The notes under the pieces are model-generated. The model searched no databases. It worked only from the letters and a program-made list of their open reading frames with translations, and had not been told where the DNA came from. A stretch of DNA of 64,000 nucleotides, from assembly GCF_007830235.1 (NCBI RefSeq), contig NZ_VLKI01000005.1, positions 1 to 64,000 of the forward strand. The letters run 5' to 3'. Made by a program: the position numbers and the translations under genes. Shown here in pieces: positions 1 to 7,204 of the stretch (position 1 is the first letter of the stretch; every line of letters begins with the position of its first letter). This stretch comes from Cytobacillus oceanisediminis (GTDB taxonomy: Bacteria; Bacillota; Bacilli; Bacillales; Cytobacillaceae).

Positions 1-240
1 AGTTTGACGCATCGAGCGTATGCCAAAAAGATATTGAATGAACACCATTTTAATAAGGACAACAGGGTCAATACTAGGTCTCCCATTGTCTAAGCTATAC
101 TTATCTTTTACCAGGTCATAAATGAATTCAAAATCAATAGCTTGTTCGATCTTTCTAACCAGATGATCTTCAGGCACTAATTGGTCAAGAGCGACCATTT
201 CTATTTGATTTCTTCCATCTTCTACGTGTTTTGATAACAT
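1..240 (-). mobile_element. IS1182-family transposase, N-terminal part (cut by window edge)
   Basis: The minus strand reads openly from an ATG at 238-240 to the window edge, giving 80 residues. The product begins MLSKHVEDGRNQIEMVALDQ, followed by LVPEDHLVRKI, DFEFIYDLVKDKYS and GRPSIDPVVLIKMVFIQYL. This is the typical N-terminal DUF772-type domain of IS1182/IS5-like transposases, which precedes the DDE catalytic domain. The catalytic part lies outside the window, so whether the copy is intact cannot be judged. A GATTCAAAT-type leader lies upstream and the element end is probably near the hairpins at 286-356. Family assignment is by motif recognition only. Confidence 0.8.
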
Positions 241-285
241 TTGAATCCCCCACAAAAAATCTTTTCAACTTCATTATACAAAAAA

Positions 286-356
286 AGCTTGTAGACGTGG
301 TCCGTAAAGCAGACTTTGTCTACAAGCTGAAACAGACCATATAGGTCTGTTTTTTT
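286..356 (+). terminator. Two stem-loops at the probable end of the IS element
   Basis: Arms AGCTTGTAGAC (286-296) and GTCTACAAGCT (318-328) form a perfect 11-bp stem. A second stem, ACAGACC (332-338) with GGTCTGT (344-350), is followed by a run of T to 357, as in an intrinsic terminator reading rightward. The placement, just upstream of the transposase start, fits the transcription-blocking structures often found at IS ends. The exact IS terminus cannot be fixed without a second copy. Confidence 0.55.
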
Positions 357-442
357 ATTGTGACATACTATTAAAGAGGAGACAACGCCTGGTAAAAAGA
401 ATAAATACCAAAAAATACTTTAAATATGTTATACAATTAGGC

Positions 443-471
443 TTGAAAAATTAATAGTGTTATATTATTAT
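443..471 (+). promoter_or_regulatory. Sigma-A-type promoter of SR1
   Basis: TTGAAA (443-448), a 17-bp spacer and TATTAT (466-471) each match the vegetative consensus at five of six positions. The predicted start is near 478, giving a leader of about 55 nt before the SR1P start codon at 534. Confidence 0.55.
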
Positions 472-484
472 TGAATTAAAGATG

Positions 485-498
485 TTAAGCGCTTTCAA
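485..498 (+). promoter_or_regulatory. cre-like (CcpA) site in the SR1 leader
   Basis: The palindromic core AAGCGCTTTCA matches 11 consecutive positions of the optimal cre sequence. It lies about 7-20 nt downstream of the predicted transcription start, a position where bound CcpA would block elongation. In B. subtilis SR1 is repressed under glycolytic conditions mainly by CcpN and also by CcpA (established). Direct CcpA control here is inferred. Confidence 0.45.
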
Positions 499-533
499 GT
501 TTAATAAAACTCAATGAAAAGGAGAATGAAAAG

Positions 534-668
534 ATGGGTACAATCGTATGCCAGGCTTGCAATTCAACTATCGATCACTTTGAGGATGAAAAAGTAACAG
601 TTTTATATTCAAAACAATGCAACTGCTGTGACGGAGAAAAAACAGATAAAGCAAACAATAACCGCTAA
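534..668 (+). CDS. GapA-binding peptide SR1P
   Basis: This 44-residue peptide, too short for most gene finders, begins MGTIVCQACNSTIDHFEDEK and continues VTVLYSKQCNCCDGEK. The N-terminal MGTIVCQxC and the HFEDEKxTVLY block are the signature of SR1P. The four-cysteine pattern (one CxxC plus a CNCC pair) would suit metal binding or disulfides. A strong ribosome binding site (AAAAGGAG at 517-524) lies 9 nt before the ATG. In B. subtilis SR1P binds the glycolytic enzyme GapA and promotes RNase J1 function (established). Expression is likely tied to sugar availability through the adjacent cre-like site. Confidence 0.88.
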   Translation: MGTIVCQACNSTIDHFEDEKVTVLYSKQCNCCDGEKTDKANNNR

Positions 669-672
669 AAAT

Positions 673-707
673 AAAAAGAGCCTATTCCTTAAAGGAAAGG
701 CTCTTTT
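673..707 (+). terminator. SR1 terminator, also usable by speA from the other strand
   Basis: AAAAGAGCC...TTCCTT pairs with AAGGAA.GGCTCTTTT, a long stem with a T-rich tail on the plus strand and an A-rich left side. It therefore works in both directions between the convergent SR1 and speA genes. Confidence 0.75.
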
Positions 708-710
708 GCT

Positions 711-2180
711 TTATCGAATGGCACGATGTTCTTCAATGACGCGCAGGTATTTGAAATCGTAATCTTCCGGTCCTTGAACGGGAAGTCCTGCTTCCATATT
801 TGTTTTAATATACCGAAGATTTTCTTTTGTAATGATTTCACCTGGGATAAAAATCGGTATGCCAGGCGGATAGACCATGATAAATTCAGCTATAATTCTT
901 CCTTCTGATTCATCAAATGGTACCAGTTCAGTATCTGCATAAAAGGCATCACGCGGCGTTAAGGATAAGACTGGAATATCAGGCAAGAGCACTTGAGTTT
1001 CAAGTTTCTCCGTATTTCCTTGGCGCTCTTTTGCCAGCTCGGCAAGAGCAGATACTAAAATATCAGCTTCCCTTTCAGTGTCTCCTGGTGTAATGATGCA
1101 AAGGATGTTATATAAATCGGACATTTCCACTTCGATATTATGTTTTTCGCGAAGCCAATTTTCAACATCAAAACCGTTCATACCAAGTTCCTTGACAGAA
1201 ATGATTAATTTTGTCGGATCGTAGTCATGGGCAGCCTTTGTTTCCAATATTTCCTCTCCGACGCAATATAAGCGATCAATTTCATTTATGCTGCGGCGGA
1301 TTGATTGGGCCAATTCTATAGTTTTGCCAATGAGCTCCCTGCCTTCAGTGGCAAGGCGTTTTCTTGCAACATCCAATGAAGCGAGCAATAAATAAGAAGT
1401 GGAAGTAGTCGTCAGCATACTCAAAATGGATTGAACCCTTTTGGCCGATACGAGATTTCCTTTCATATTTAAAACAGAGCTTTGGGTCATGGACCCGCCA
1501 AGTTTATGGACGGAGGTAGCTGCCAGATCTGCTCCGGCCTGCATAGCCGACAATGGAAGCTCGTCATGGAAGTGGATATGCACTCCATGTGCTTCATCAA
1601 CCAGGACAGGCACATTATAGGAGTGGGCAATATCTACAATTTTCTTTAAATCAGCAGAAATCCCGAAATAAGTCGGATTTATAACCAAAACCCCTTTGGC
1701 ATCCGGATGGAGTTCAAGGGCTTTTGATACAGAGTCAGTTGTAATTCCGTGCGATATTCCCAGTTTTTCATCAATCTCAGGATGAATGAAAATAGGCGTT
1801 GCACCCGAGAAAACGATAGCAGACATGACTGATTTATGGACATTTCGAGGGACGATGATTTTATCTCCAGGACCGCAGACCGCCATAACCATTGTCATTA
1901 TGGCTCCGCTTGTACCCTGTACAGAGAAGAAGGTTTTATCAGCTCCAAATGCCTCTGCAGCAAGGTCCTGCGCTTCTTTAATAATTCCTTTTGGCTGATG
2001 GAGATCATCAAGCGGCCCGATATTTATCAGGTCGATTGCAAGAGCATTATCCCCAATATAATCTCTAAATTCCGGGTCAATCCCAGTACCTTTTTTATGC
2101 CCTGGTATATGAAACTGCACCGGATCCTTTTTTGCGTGTGCAAGTAAACCGCTGAACAACGGTGTTTTATATTGAGACAA
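711..2180 (-). CDS. speA: Arginine decarboxylase, PLP-dependent (Orn/Lys/Arg decarboxylase family)
   Basis: This cytosolic enzyme of 489 residues converts arginine to agmatine, the first step of polyamine synthesis in Bacillus. The protein opens with the family's N-terminal HIPGHKKG motif (24-31). The PLP-binding site is visible as LVDEAHG (Asp195) and SVHKLGGS, with the Schiff-base Lys226. A C-terminal domain carries PPGIPIFIPGE, as in the family. The length equals that of B. subtilis SpeA. The start is TTG at 2178-2180, preceded by an AGAGGTG-type ribosome binding site. Its neighbours, SR1 downstream and yktA, yktB and ykzI upstream, match the B. subtilis arrangement. A related lysine or ornithine specificity cannot be excluded by motif alone. 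Confidence 0.92.
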   Translation of the reverse strand: MSQYKTPLFSGLLAHAKKDPVQFHIPGHKKGTGIDPEFRDYIGDNALAIDLINIGPLDDLHQPKGIIKEAQDLAAEAFGADKTFFSVQGTSGAIMTMVMAVCGPGDKIIVPRNVHKSVMSAIVFSGATPIFIHPEIDEKLGISHGITTDSVSKALELHPDAKGVLVINPTYFGISADLKKIVDIAHSYNVPVLVDEAHGVHIHFHDELPLSAMQAGADLAATSVHKLGGSMTQSSVLNMKGNLVSAKRVQSILSMLTTTSTSYLLLASLDVARKRLATEGRELIGKTIELAQSIRRSINEIDRLYCVGEEILETKAAHDYDPTKLIISVKELGMNGFDVENWLREKHNIEVEMSDLYNILCIITPGDTEREADILVSALAELAKERQGNTEKLETQVLLPDIPVLSLTPRDAFYADTELVPFDESEGRIIAEFIMVYPPGIPIFIPGEIITKENLRYIKTNMEAGLPVQGPEDYDFKYLRVIEEHRAIR

Positions 2181-2408
2181 CTTATTCCCACACCTCTTTA
2201 GTTAATATTTCAATTTGATCGTGTTATAAAACATTTGCATTATAGCATTATTCATTCCCTTTGCATAGAAAGATTTATCGTTCTGCTGCCATATGGCGCA
2301 GACACTTCTGCCACTAAATTTTGAACTTGCTTTTAGTTTTAGAAGTTAACAGGAAATTAAAACATAAAAATAGAAATAGAAGAATATTGACGAATGGAGG
2401 TTATAAAT

Positions 2409-3368
2409 ATGAAGTGGAACACAAGGGTTACAGACATGCTAAAAATTCAATATCCTATTATACAGGGAGGGCTTGCACATCTCGCTTATTCCGATCTGGC
2501 TGCTGCCGTTTCAAATGCAGGCGGGCTGGGGCAGGTTACAGCAATGTCTCTTAGCAGCCCGGAAAAACTTAAAGAAGAAATTCAAAAAGTAAAGAAATTG
2601 ACAGACAAGCCTTTTGGAGTTAATTTTGCTATTGGGCAGCACGGCAGACCCTTCTCTGATTATCTTGATGTTGCAATTGAAGAAGAAGTTCCGGTAATAT
2701 CCATGACAGGAGGAAATCCTGCCCCCATTTTTGAACAACTGAAAGGGATAAACGTTAAGAAGCTTGTTCTTGTAGCAGCAAAAAGGCAGGCTGTAAAGGC
2801 AGAAGAACTTGGTGCTGATGCAGTCATGGTCGTAGGACAGGAAGGCGGAGGCCATTTAGGCAGGGATGATATCGGTACCTTTGTCCTCGTGCCTCAGGTT
2901 GTTGATGCTGTATCCATTCCTGTTATTGCATCAGGAGGCATCGGGGATGGCAGAGGAATGATGGCTGCGCTAAGCCTTGGAGCCGAAGGGATTGAAATGG
3001 GAACAAGATTTGTGGCGACAAAAGAATGCGTTCATGCTTCCGAATTATATAAAAACCGTCTCGTAGAAGGAACAGAAAATGATACAGTTGTCATTAAAAG
3101 AACCATTGGCGCTCCTGCCAGGGTAATTGCAAACTCCTGGACAGATAAAATCCTTGAAATAGAAAAACAAAACGGCGGCTATGAACAACTAAGGAACTAC
3201 ATAAGCGGGAATGCTAATAGGAAATATATTCATGAGGGGAAAGACCATGAAGGTTTCGCATGGGCTGGCCAGGTAATGGGGTTAATCAAGGATGTGCCGA
3301 CTGTTGAGGAGTTAATTCAGCGAATGGTAGCTGAAGGGGAAGACGTCCGCAAAAAGTGGGCTGAGTAA
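2409..3368 (+). CDS. Nitronate monooxygenase family protein (2-nitropropane dioxygenase-like, FMN)
   Basis: This 319-residue TIM-barrel flavoprotein has PIIQGGLAH near the N-terminus, VVGQEGGGHLGR in the middle and VIASGGIGDGRGMMAALSLG followed by GTRFVATKEC. These are the FMN-phosphate-binding and substrate elements of the NMO/FabK-like family. Members oxidise alkyl nitronates such as propionate 3-nitronate, or act as FabK-type enoyl-ACP reductases; sequence alone favours the NMO group. The ATG at 2409 follows GGAGG (2396-2400) by 8 nt. An upstream in-frame ATG at 2394 overlaps that ribosome binding site and is not preferred. The gene is not part of the B. subtilis speA-yktA order, so it is probably an insertion in this lineage. 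Confidence 0.85.
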   Translation: MKWNTRVTDMLKIQYPIIQGGLAHLAYSDLAAAVSNAGGLGQVTAMSLSSPEKLKEEIQKVKKLTDKPFGVNFAIGQHGRPFSDYLDVAIEEEVPVISMTGGNPAPIFEQLKGINVKKLVLVAAKRQAVKAEELGADAVMVVGQEGGGHLGRDDIGTFVLVPQVVDAVSIPVIASGGIGDGRGMMAALSLGAEGIEMGTRFVATKECVHASELYKNRLVEGTENDTVVIKRTIGAPARVIANSWTDKILEIEKQNGGYEQLRNYISGNANRKYIHEGKDHEGFAWAGQVMGLIKDVPTVEELIQRMVAEGEDVRKKWAE

Positions 3369-3410
3369 ATATTAGAGGCAGCAGGATTATCATAAGTGAG
3401 GTGAGATGAC

Positions 3411-3683
3411 ATGGAATATCAATACCCTATTGACCATGATTGGTCAACAGAAGAAATTGTTGATGTTATAAAATATTTTGAAAGCATTGAACAGGCATAT
3501 GAAAAAGGAATTGAGCGGGACCAATTTATGAATGCATACAGACGGTTTAAAGAAATAGTGCCGGGCAAAGCCCAGGAAAAAAATCTTTGTGATGAATTTG
3601 AAGAACAGAGCGGCTATTCATCGTACAGAACGGTGAAGGCTGCCAAGGAGTCTTCTGCAGGGGATAAAATCAAAATGAAATAA
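3411..3683 (+). CDS. yktA: UPF0223 family protein YktA
   Basis: This small acidic cytosolic protein of 90 residues begins [20 protein letters not shown], the hallmark of the UPF0223 family, and is predicted to be mostly helical. Its function is unknown. It lies 42 bp after the nitronate monooxygenase gene with its own ribosome binding site (GAGGTGAGATGAC) and is followed by a strong bidirectional terminator. Position between speA and yktB agrees with B. subtilis. Confidence 0.88.
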   Translation: MEYQYPIDHDWSTEEIVDVIKYFESIEQAYEKGIERDQFMNAYRRFKEIVPGKAQEKNLCDEFEEQSGYSSYRTVKAAKESSAGDKIKMK

Positions 3684-3714
3684 CAGGCCTAGAACCGGAT
3701 CCGCACCGGCTATA

Positions 3715-3766
3715 TAACTAAAAAAGGAAAACCGCCTAATGTAAGGAGGTTTTCCTTTTTTAGTTA
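3715..3766 (+). terminator. Bidirectional terminator with a perfect 19-bp stem
   Basis: The left arm (3715-3733, TAACTAAAAAAGGAAAACC) is the exact reverse complement of the right arm (3748-3766), with a 14-nt loop. The A-run in the left arm and T-run in the right arm allow termination of both yktA and the convergent yktB. Confidence 0.85.
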
Positions 3767-3789
3767 TTAATCTAATCACTTAATGATGT

Positions 3790-4410
3790 TTATGCCATTT
3801 TGTATAGGGGTAATAAATTTCTAAATACAGAATCTGCTTTTTCAATAAATTGATCAGGCGACATGCTGACGGCCTCTTCTCTAGGGATATGGAAGCCGCA
3901 AAGAATTTCAGCCTTTTTGACAGTTTGCAGGCGAACAAACATGGATTTTAATTCATCTTTAGACAATTGATTGTGCGGAAGAGCAGATGGTTTCGTATGA
4001 TCACCAGACCAGACATAATCCTTAGGTATTTCTTTATACAATTTATCCAATCTGTCCTCGAAAGCTTTGCCGATTGCCTCTTTATTCGGTGCTTCATAGA
4101 TGACAGCAAACCAAATGAATACATGTGTTTCCCACAAGCCAACTTGAAAATGCGGAAGCATTTTGTAGCCTCTCGCATTGCTGGCAAATGCAACCCACGT
4201 ATCATTTGGGGGATTCTTGGTTCGCCTTGCATGTTTAGCAACATGAGGAAACATTTCATCGCCGGATAAAGCTGAAAGCGATGGGGCAAAATGCCGTCCC
4301 AGTTCTTCAAGCTTCGGTCTTATCGTTGACTTTAATGCTTCCATTCTGTCATCTAGGCCATCTATTTTAAAAGTATCGAAATCTTCATTGGTAAAACCGG
4401 AAAATGACAT
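3790..4410 (-). CDS. yktB: UPF0637 / DUF1054 family protein YktB
   Basis: This 206-residue cytosolic protein begins MSFSGFTNEDFDTFKIDGL. It carries the family blocks FPHVAKHARRTKNPPNDTWV, HFQVGLWETHVFIWFAVIYE and KAEILCGFHIPREEA. YktB of B. subtilis is of similar length and has the same neighbours (yktA, ykzI). The molecular role is unknown. The ATG at 4408-4410 has an AGGAGGTT-type ribosome binding site just upstream on the minus strand. It is convergent with yktA and divergent from ykzI. Confidence 0.9.
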   Translation of the reverse strand: MSFSGFTNEDFDTFKIDGLDDRMEALKSTIRPKLEELGRHFAPSLSALSGDEMFPHVAKHARRTKNPPNDTWVAFASNARGYKMLPHFQVGLWETHVFIWFAVIYEAPNKEAIGKAFEDRLDKLYKEIPKDYVWSGDHTKPSALPHNQLSKDELKSMFVRLQTVKKAEILCGFHIPREEAVSMSPDQFIEKADSVFRNLLPLYKMA

Positions 4411-4607
4411 AAGCTAACCTCCTGAATGCTTTGTCAAATATTGTAGCATAACCTCGAACAAACAAGAAATGTTAAGCCTTCAAGCTCTCTATAAATTAAA
4501 GTTTGGGTTATAGCACAAATTAGTTGCATCTAAGATTTACTCTTCATATGATAATAGTAAAAATAATCAGAAAACTAACAAGATTATTGGAAGGGGTGTA
4601 CTGTCTA

Positions 4608-4802
4608 ATGAAACAACTTATGAATTCTGTTAAGAAAAAAGCCGGTGAGAGAGAAAGGACAGCAGTTCTACGACTGGAAATGGATTATGAATTGGCTACT
4701 TTATTTGATGCCATGACAGAAAAAAATGAAGACCTAAAGAAGCAAACAAAGCTAAAGCTTGAAAGGATCAGGCAGGAACTTCTAAGATTAAAAGCACTTT
4801 AA
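4608..4802 (+). CDS. ykzI: Small conserved protein YkzI
   Basis: This highly charged, almost wholly helical protein of 64 residues (MKQLMNSVKKKAGERERTAV ... RIRQELLRLKAL) corresponds in size and position to B. subtilis YkzI, between yktB and suhB. The start at 4608 follows GGAAGGGGTG at a sensible distance; an upstream in-frame ATG at 4524 has no ribosome binding site. Its function is unknown. Charge pattern and heptad-like leucines suggest a short coiled coil. Confidence 0.75.
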   Translation: MKQLMNSVKKKAGERERTAVLRLEMDYELATLFDAMTEKNEDLKKQTKLKLERIRQELLRLKAL

Positions 4803-4873
4803 AGATGAATTTTGAACTGTGAAGCAAAGGAGAAAAGGCAGAAAAAATGCAGATGAAAAGCAGAAACCTTTAG

Positions 4874-4912
4874 AAACGAACTCCCTTATTACATGAGGAG
4901 TTCGTTTATTAT
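4874..4912 (+). terminator. ykzI terminator
   Basis: AAACGAACTCC (4874-4884) pairs with GGAGTTCGTTT (4897-4907), followed by a T-rich stretch. Confidence 0.7.
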
Positions 4913-5092
4913 TTTATAAATGACTTATTATTTGTTTTGGCACTCTGTTGATTGGAGCGGAAGGCGCGGGGCACCAGCGGGAGAAGCGAGTCAAAGTGAG
5001 ACCCCGCAGACGCACTGCACCAAGGAGCGTCGGAACGCCCGCGGTTCGCTGAGTACCTGGAGCGTAAATCAACAGACAAGTTTAACCGAGCT
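4911..5092 (+). repeat. Interspersed GC-rich element, copy 1 (short form)
   Basis: This is one of seven related copies in the window. Visible landmarks are CTGTTGATTGGAGCGGAAGG near the left end, AGACCCCGCAG in the middle, GGAGCGTCGGAACGCCCGCG, and GGAGCGTAAATCAACAG then TTTAACCGAGCT at the right end. CTGTTGATT and AATCAACAG are inverted repeats of each other. The outer left terminus (about 4911-4925) is degenerate and no clean flanking duplication is visible, so the left boundary is set by alignment to copy 6. Copy 2 begins about 100 bp further on. Confidence 0.8.
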
Positions 5093-5185
5093 TTTTTTTA
5101 AATAACTTCATGGCTTGCAAATGATTAGACTCTCCCTGGGAGAGTATATAACTTGAAGAACATCGCTAATTCATTTAAGCTATTT

Positions 5186-5441
5186 ATATTTTAGGCTATG
5201 TTAAAGCTTATTGTTGATTTTGCACCCCGTTGATTAGAGCGGAAGGCACTAATCCCGCGAAAATGCATCCGCATTTCCTTCGTGCGGTGTTGATTCAAGG
5301 ATGCTTATTCAAAGTCCTGCGGGAAACGCGAGTCAAAGGGAGACCCCGCAGGCGTTCACGCCGAGGAGCGTCGGAACGTCCGCAGTTCGCTGAGTGCCTG
5401 GAGCGGAAATCAGCAGGCGAATTTAACAGAGCCATATTTTA
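5186..5441 (+). repeat. Interspersed element, copy 2 (long form), with 8-bp flanking duplication
   Basis: The element body spans 5194-5433 (240 bp). Its termini GGCTATGTTAAA (5194-5205) and TTTAACAGAGCC (5422-5433) are inverted repeats with one mismatch. It is flanked by the perfect direct repeat ATATTTTA (5186-5193 and 5434-5441), as expected of a target-site duplication. The long form has an extra ~58-bp segment after the left shoulder that contains GAAAATGC/GCATTT hairpin arms. Copy 2 ends about 60 bp before suhB, so it probably separates suhB from any older upstream promoter. Confidence 0.85.
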
Positions 5442-5493
5442 AAAGGGATCCCAGAAAATAACGATGGGGAACCAAGCGGAGGGTGGACCAATT

Positions 5494-6294
5494 ATGACGA
5501 ATTGGAGCGAAATTGATACATATGCAAAAGCCTGGGTTAAAGAGGCTGGAGTTAACATCCGAAATTCCTTCAGTAAAACATTGACAATTATGACAAAGTC
5601 AAGTGCAAATGATTTGGTGACGGATATTGATCAGGGAACAGAACAATTTTTCATAAAGAAAATTAAAGAGAAATATCCTGATCACCGAATCCTTGGAGAA
5701 GAGGGATTTGGCGATCAGTTAAACAATTTGGACGGAATTGTATGGATCATCGACCCAATCGATGGAACGATGAACTTCGTGCATCAGCAAAGAAATTTTG
5801 CTATTTCAATTGGCATCTATGAAAATGGTGAAGGGAAAATCGGTTTAATTTATGACGTGGTGCATGATGAATTGTATCATGCTATTAAGGGGCATGGAGT
5901 CTTTATGAATGAATTGGAACTCCCTCCATTAAAAGAAACAGAAGTATCCAAAGCAGTTATCGGGCTGAATGCAACATGGGTAACTGAAAATAAGCGAATC
6001 GATCCATCGCTGCTGGCTCCGCTAGTTAAAAATGCGAGAGGTACCCGCTCCTATGGGTCTGCGGCAATAGAGATGGCCTATATTGCATCAGGGCGGGTTG
6101 ACGCGTATATCACTTTAAGGCTGGCGCCATGGGATTTTGCCGCTGGTGTCATATTGATTGAGGAACTGGGAGGAATAGCGACTACTCTTAAAGGAGAGCC
6201 TTTGAATCTGCTTGAAAATAATTCAGTTTTTGTTTCTAAGCCGGGTCTTCACCAGGAAATCATGAAAGAGTATTTAAAAGATGGAAATTGGTAA
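5494..6294 (+). CDS. suhB: Inositol monophosphatase family protein
   Basis: This 266-residue phosphatase of the IMPase/FIG superfamily uses Mg2+ or Li+-sensitive two-metal catalysis on inositol-1-phosphate or related sugar phosphates. The metal-binding motifs are clear: GEEGFGD with the catalytic Glu, WIIDPIDGTMNFVH (motif A, DPIDGT) and APWDFAAGVILIEELGG (motif B, WDxAAG). The chosen ATG at 5494 follows GGAGGGTGG (5478-5486) by 7 nt; a further ATG at 5464 would put that ribosome binding site inside the coding region. It corresponds to B. subtilis yktC/suhB. The next gene overlaps its end by 14 bp, implying translational coupling. Confidence 0.9.
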   Translation: MTNWSEIDTYAKAWVKEAGVNIRNSFSKTLTIMTKSSANDLVTDIDQGTEQFFIKKIKEKYPDHRILGEEGFGDQLNNLDGIVWIIDPIDGTMNFVHQQRNFAISIGIYENGEGKIGLIYDVVHDELYHAIKGHGVFMNELELPPLKETEVSKAVIGLNATWVTENKRIDPSLLAPLVKNARGTRSYGSAAIEMAYIASGRVDAYITLRLAPWDFAAGVILIEELGGIATTLKGEPLNLLENNSVFVSKPGLHQEIMKEYLKDGNW

Positions 6295-6751
6295 TCTGTC
6301 CAGTGATTTGATGACTGATGCAGATTGGCCATTCTTTATAGAAACCATCAAAGACAGCCCTGAGTGGGAAGAAACCGAAAAAAGCAGTTTTGATCCTAAA
6401 AAGTACATGGCTATGTACGAGAACCTGAATGGTGAGTGGAGATTATGGCGATTGGATGGTGAGCGGATAGGCATTACCTTTCATGTTAAATCATCGCCAG
6501 CTAATCAAAAGCCGTGGATTGGGACTATTCTTGTTAAAAAAGAAATGCGGCGAACAGGTTTGGGTATAGCCATAATCGGCCAAATAGGCAAGGAATTGAA
6601 AAAAAGAGGCGAAAAGTCATTATTTGCTGGTGTGCCGGAATATCGCTACATGTGGATCGAGTTTTTATCGGATGCCGGATTTGAACAGTTTAAGATGGAG
6701 GTTTCTCCTGAAGGCCAAGATTATTTGATCATGGTCTGTCCGCTCATTTAA
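6281..6751 (+). CDS. GNAT-family N-acetyltransferase
   Basis: This 156-residue protein shows the central GNAT signature IGTILVKKEMRRTGLGIAII, including the acetyl-CoA pyrophosphate-binding RRTGLG loop. A following amphipathic helix (GQIGKELKKRG) and the C-terminal MWIEFLSDAGFEQ fit the fold. The substrate cannot be deduced. The ATG lies inside the 3' end of suhB (14-bp overlap), so the two genes are probably co-translated. It is not part of the corresponding B. subtilis neighbourhood, where yktD and the ylaA-E genes lie. Confidence 0.8.
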   Translation: MEIGNLSSDLMTDADWPFFIETIKDSPEWEETEKSSFDPKKYMAMYENLNGEWRLWRLDGERIGITFHVKSSPANQKPWIGTILVKKEMRRTGLGIAIIGQIGKELKKRGEKSLFAGVPEYRYMWIEFLSDAGFEQFKMEVSPEGQDYLIMVCPLI

Positions 6752-6782
6752 AAAAGCTGCAGCACTTGGCTGCAGCTTTTTC
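6751..6782 (+). terminator. Bidirectional terminator between the acetyltransferase gene and ylaF
   Basis: AAAAAGCTGCAG (6751-6762) pairs perfectly with CTGCAGCTTTTT (6770-6781) around a 7-nt loop. Confidence 0.85.
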
Positions 6783-6791
6783 GCGCTTTAA

Positions 6792-6977
6792 TTATAGCAA
6801 TCCGTCTTCTCTCATTTTCTTCTTTGTTTTAAAACCAAAACCCATTACAAAAACTAACAGAATGATTGAAAAAATAATGCCAATTATGCTTCTTTCAGCC
6901 ACAGCAACGCCAATTCCCATCATGCATAGGGCTGCTCCAATCGCAAAAGCTAATAATGGCCACTTGATATTTTTCAT
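6792..6977 (-). CDS. ylaF: Small membrane protein YlaF (DUF5325-type)
   Basis: This 61-residue protein has two hydrophobic segments (about 7-27 and 31-49) and a short basic tail KTKKKMREDG, so it is probably a hairpin membrane protein with both ends in the cytoplasm. Size, character and position immediately upstream of and divergent from typA match B. subtilis ylaF. Function is unknown. The ribosome binding site GGGAGGG lies upstream of the ATG at 6975-6977. Confidence 0.75.
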   Translation of the reverse strand: MKNIKWPLLAFAIGAALCMMGIGVAVAERSIIGIIFSIILLVFVMGFGFKTKKKMREDGLL

Positions 6978-7115
6978 ACGATTTTACCCTCCCAGGCGGA
7001 GTAATAAGTGCATTTGCTGGCAAACAATATATAGAAATAGCCGCATTAAATAATGAAAATAATCTAAAAAGCCAGGCACGAACCCCTTTTCTACATTATT
7101 TTACACAAAAAGCTT

Positions 7116-7144
7116 TTAGGTTTCTACTGTAATTATGATATAAT
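7116..7144 (+). promoter_or_regulatory. Extended -10 promoter of typA
   Basis: A perfect TATAAT (7139-7144) is preceded by TGA, the extended -10 TGn motif, with a weak TTAGGT -35 (7116-7121) at 17 bp. It lies about 60 bp before the typA start. Confidence 0.6.
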
Positions 7145-7204
7145 GTATCAGTTGTGAAAAAAATGTAGAAAATTATTTAGTTTTTATAAATAGGAGGAAA
7201 TCTT

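Larger units (their letters stand above)
478..708 (+). ncRNA. SR1 dual-function regulatory RNA
   Basis: This transcript unit runs from the predicted start near 478 to the terminator at 673-707 and carries the SR1P reading frame. It sits immediately next to speA, as in B. subtilis. There, SR1 base-pairs with ahrC mRNA and also encodes SR1P, which binds GapA and modulates RNase J1 activity. The identification rests on the encoded peptide and the synteny. The base-pairing part of the RNA was not verified. Confidence 0.7.
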
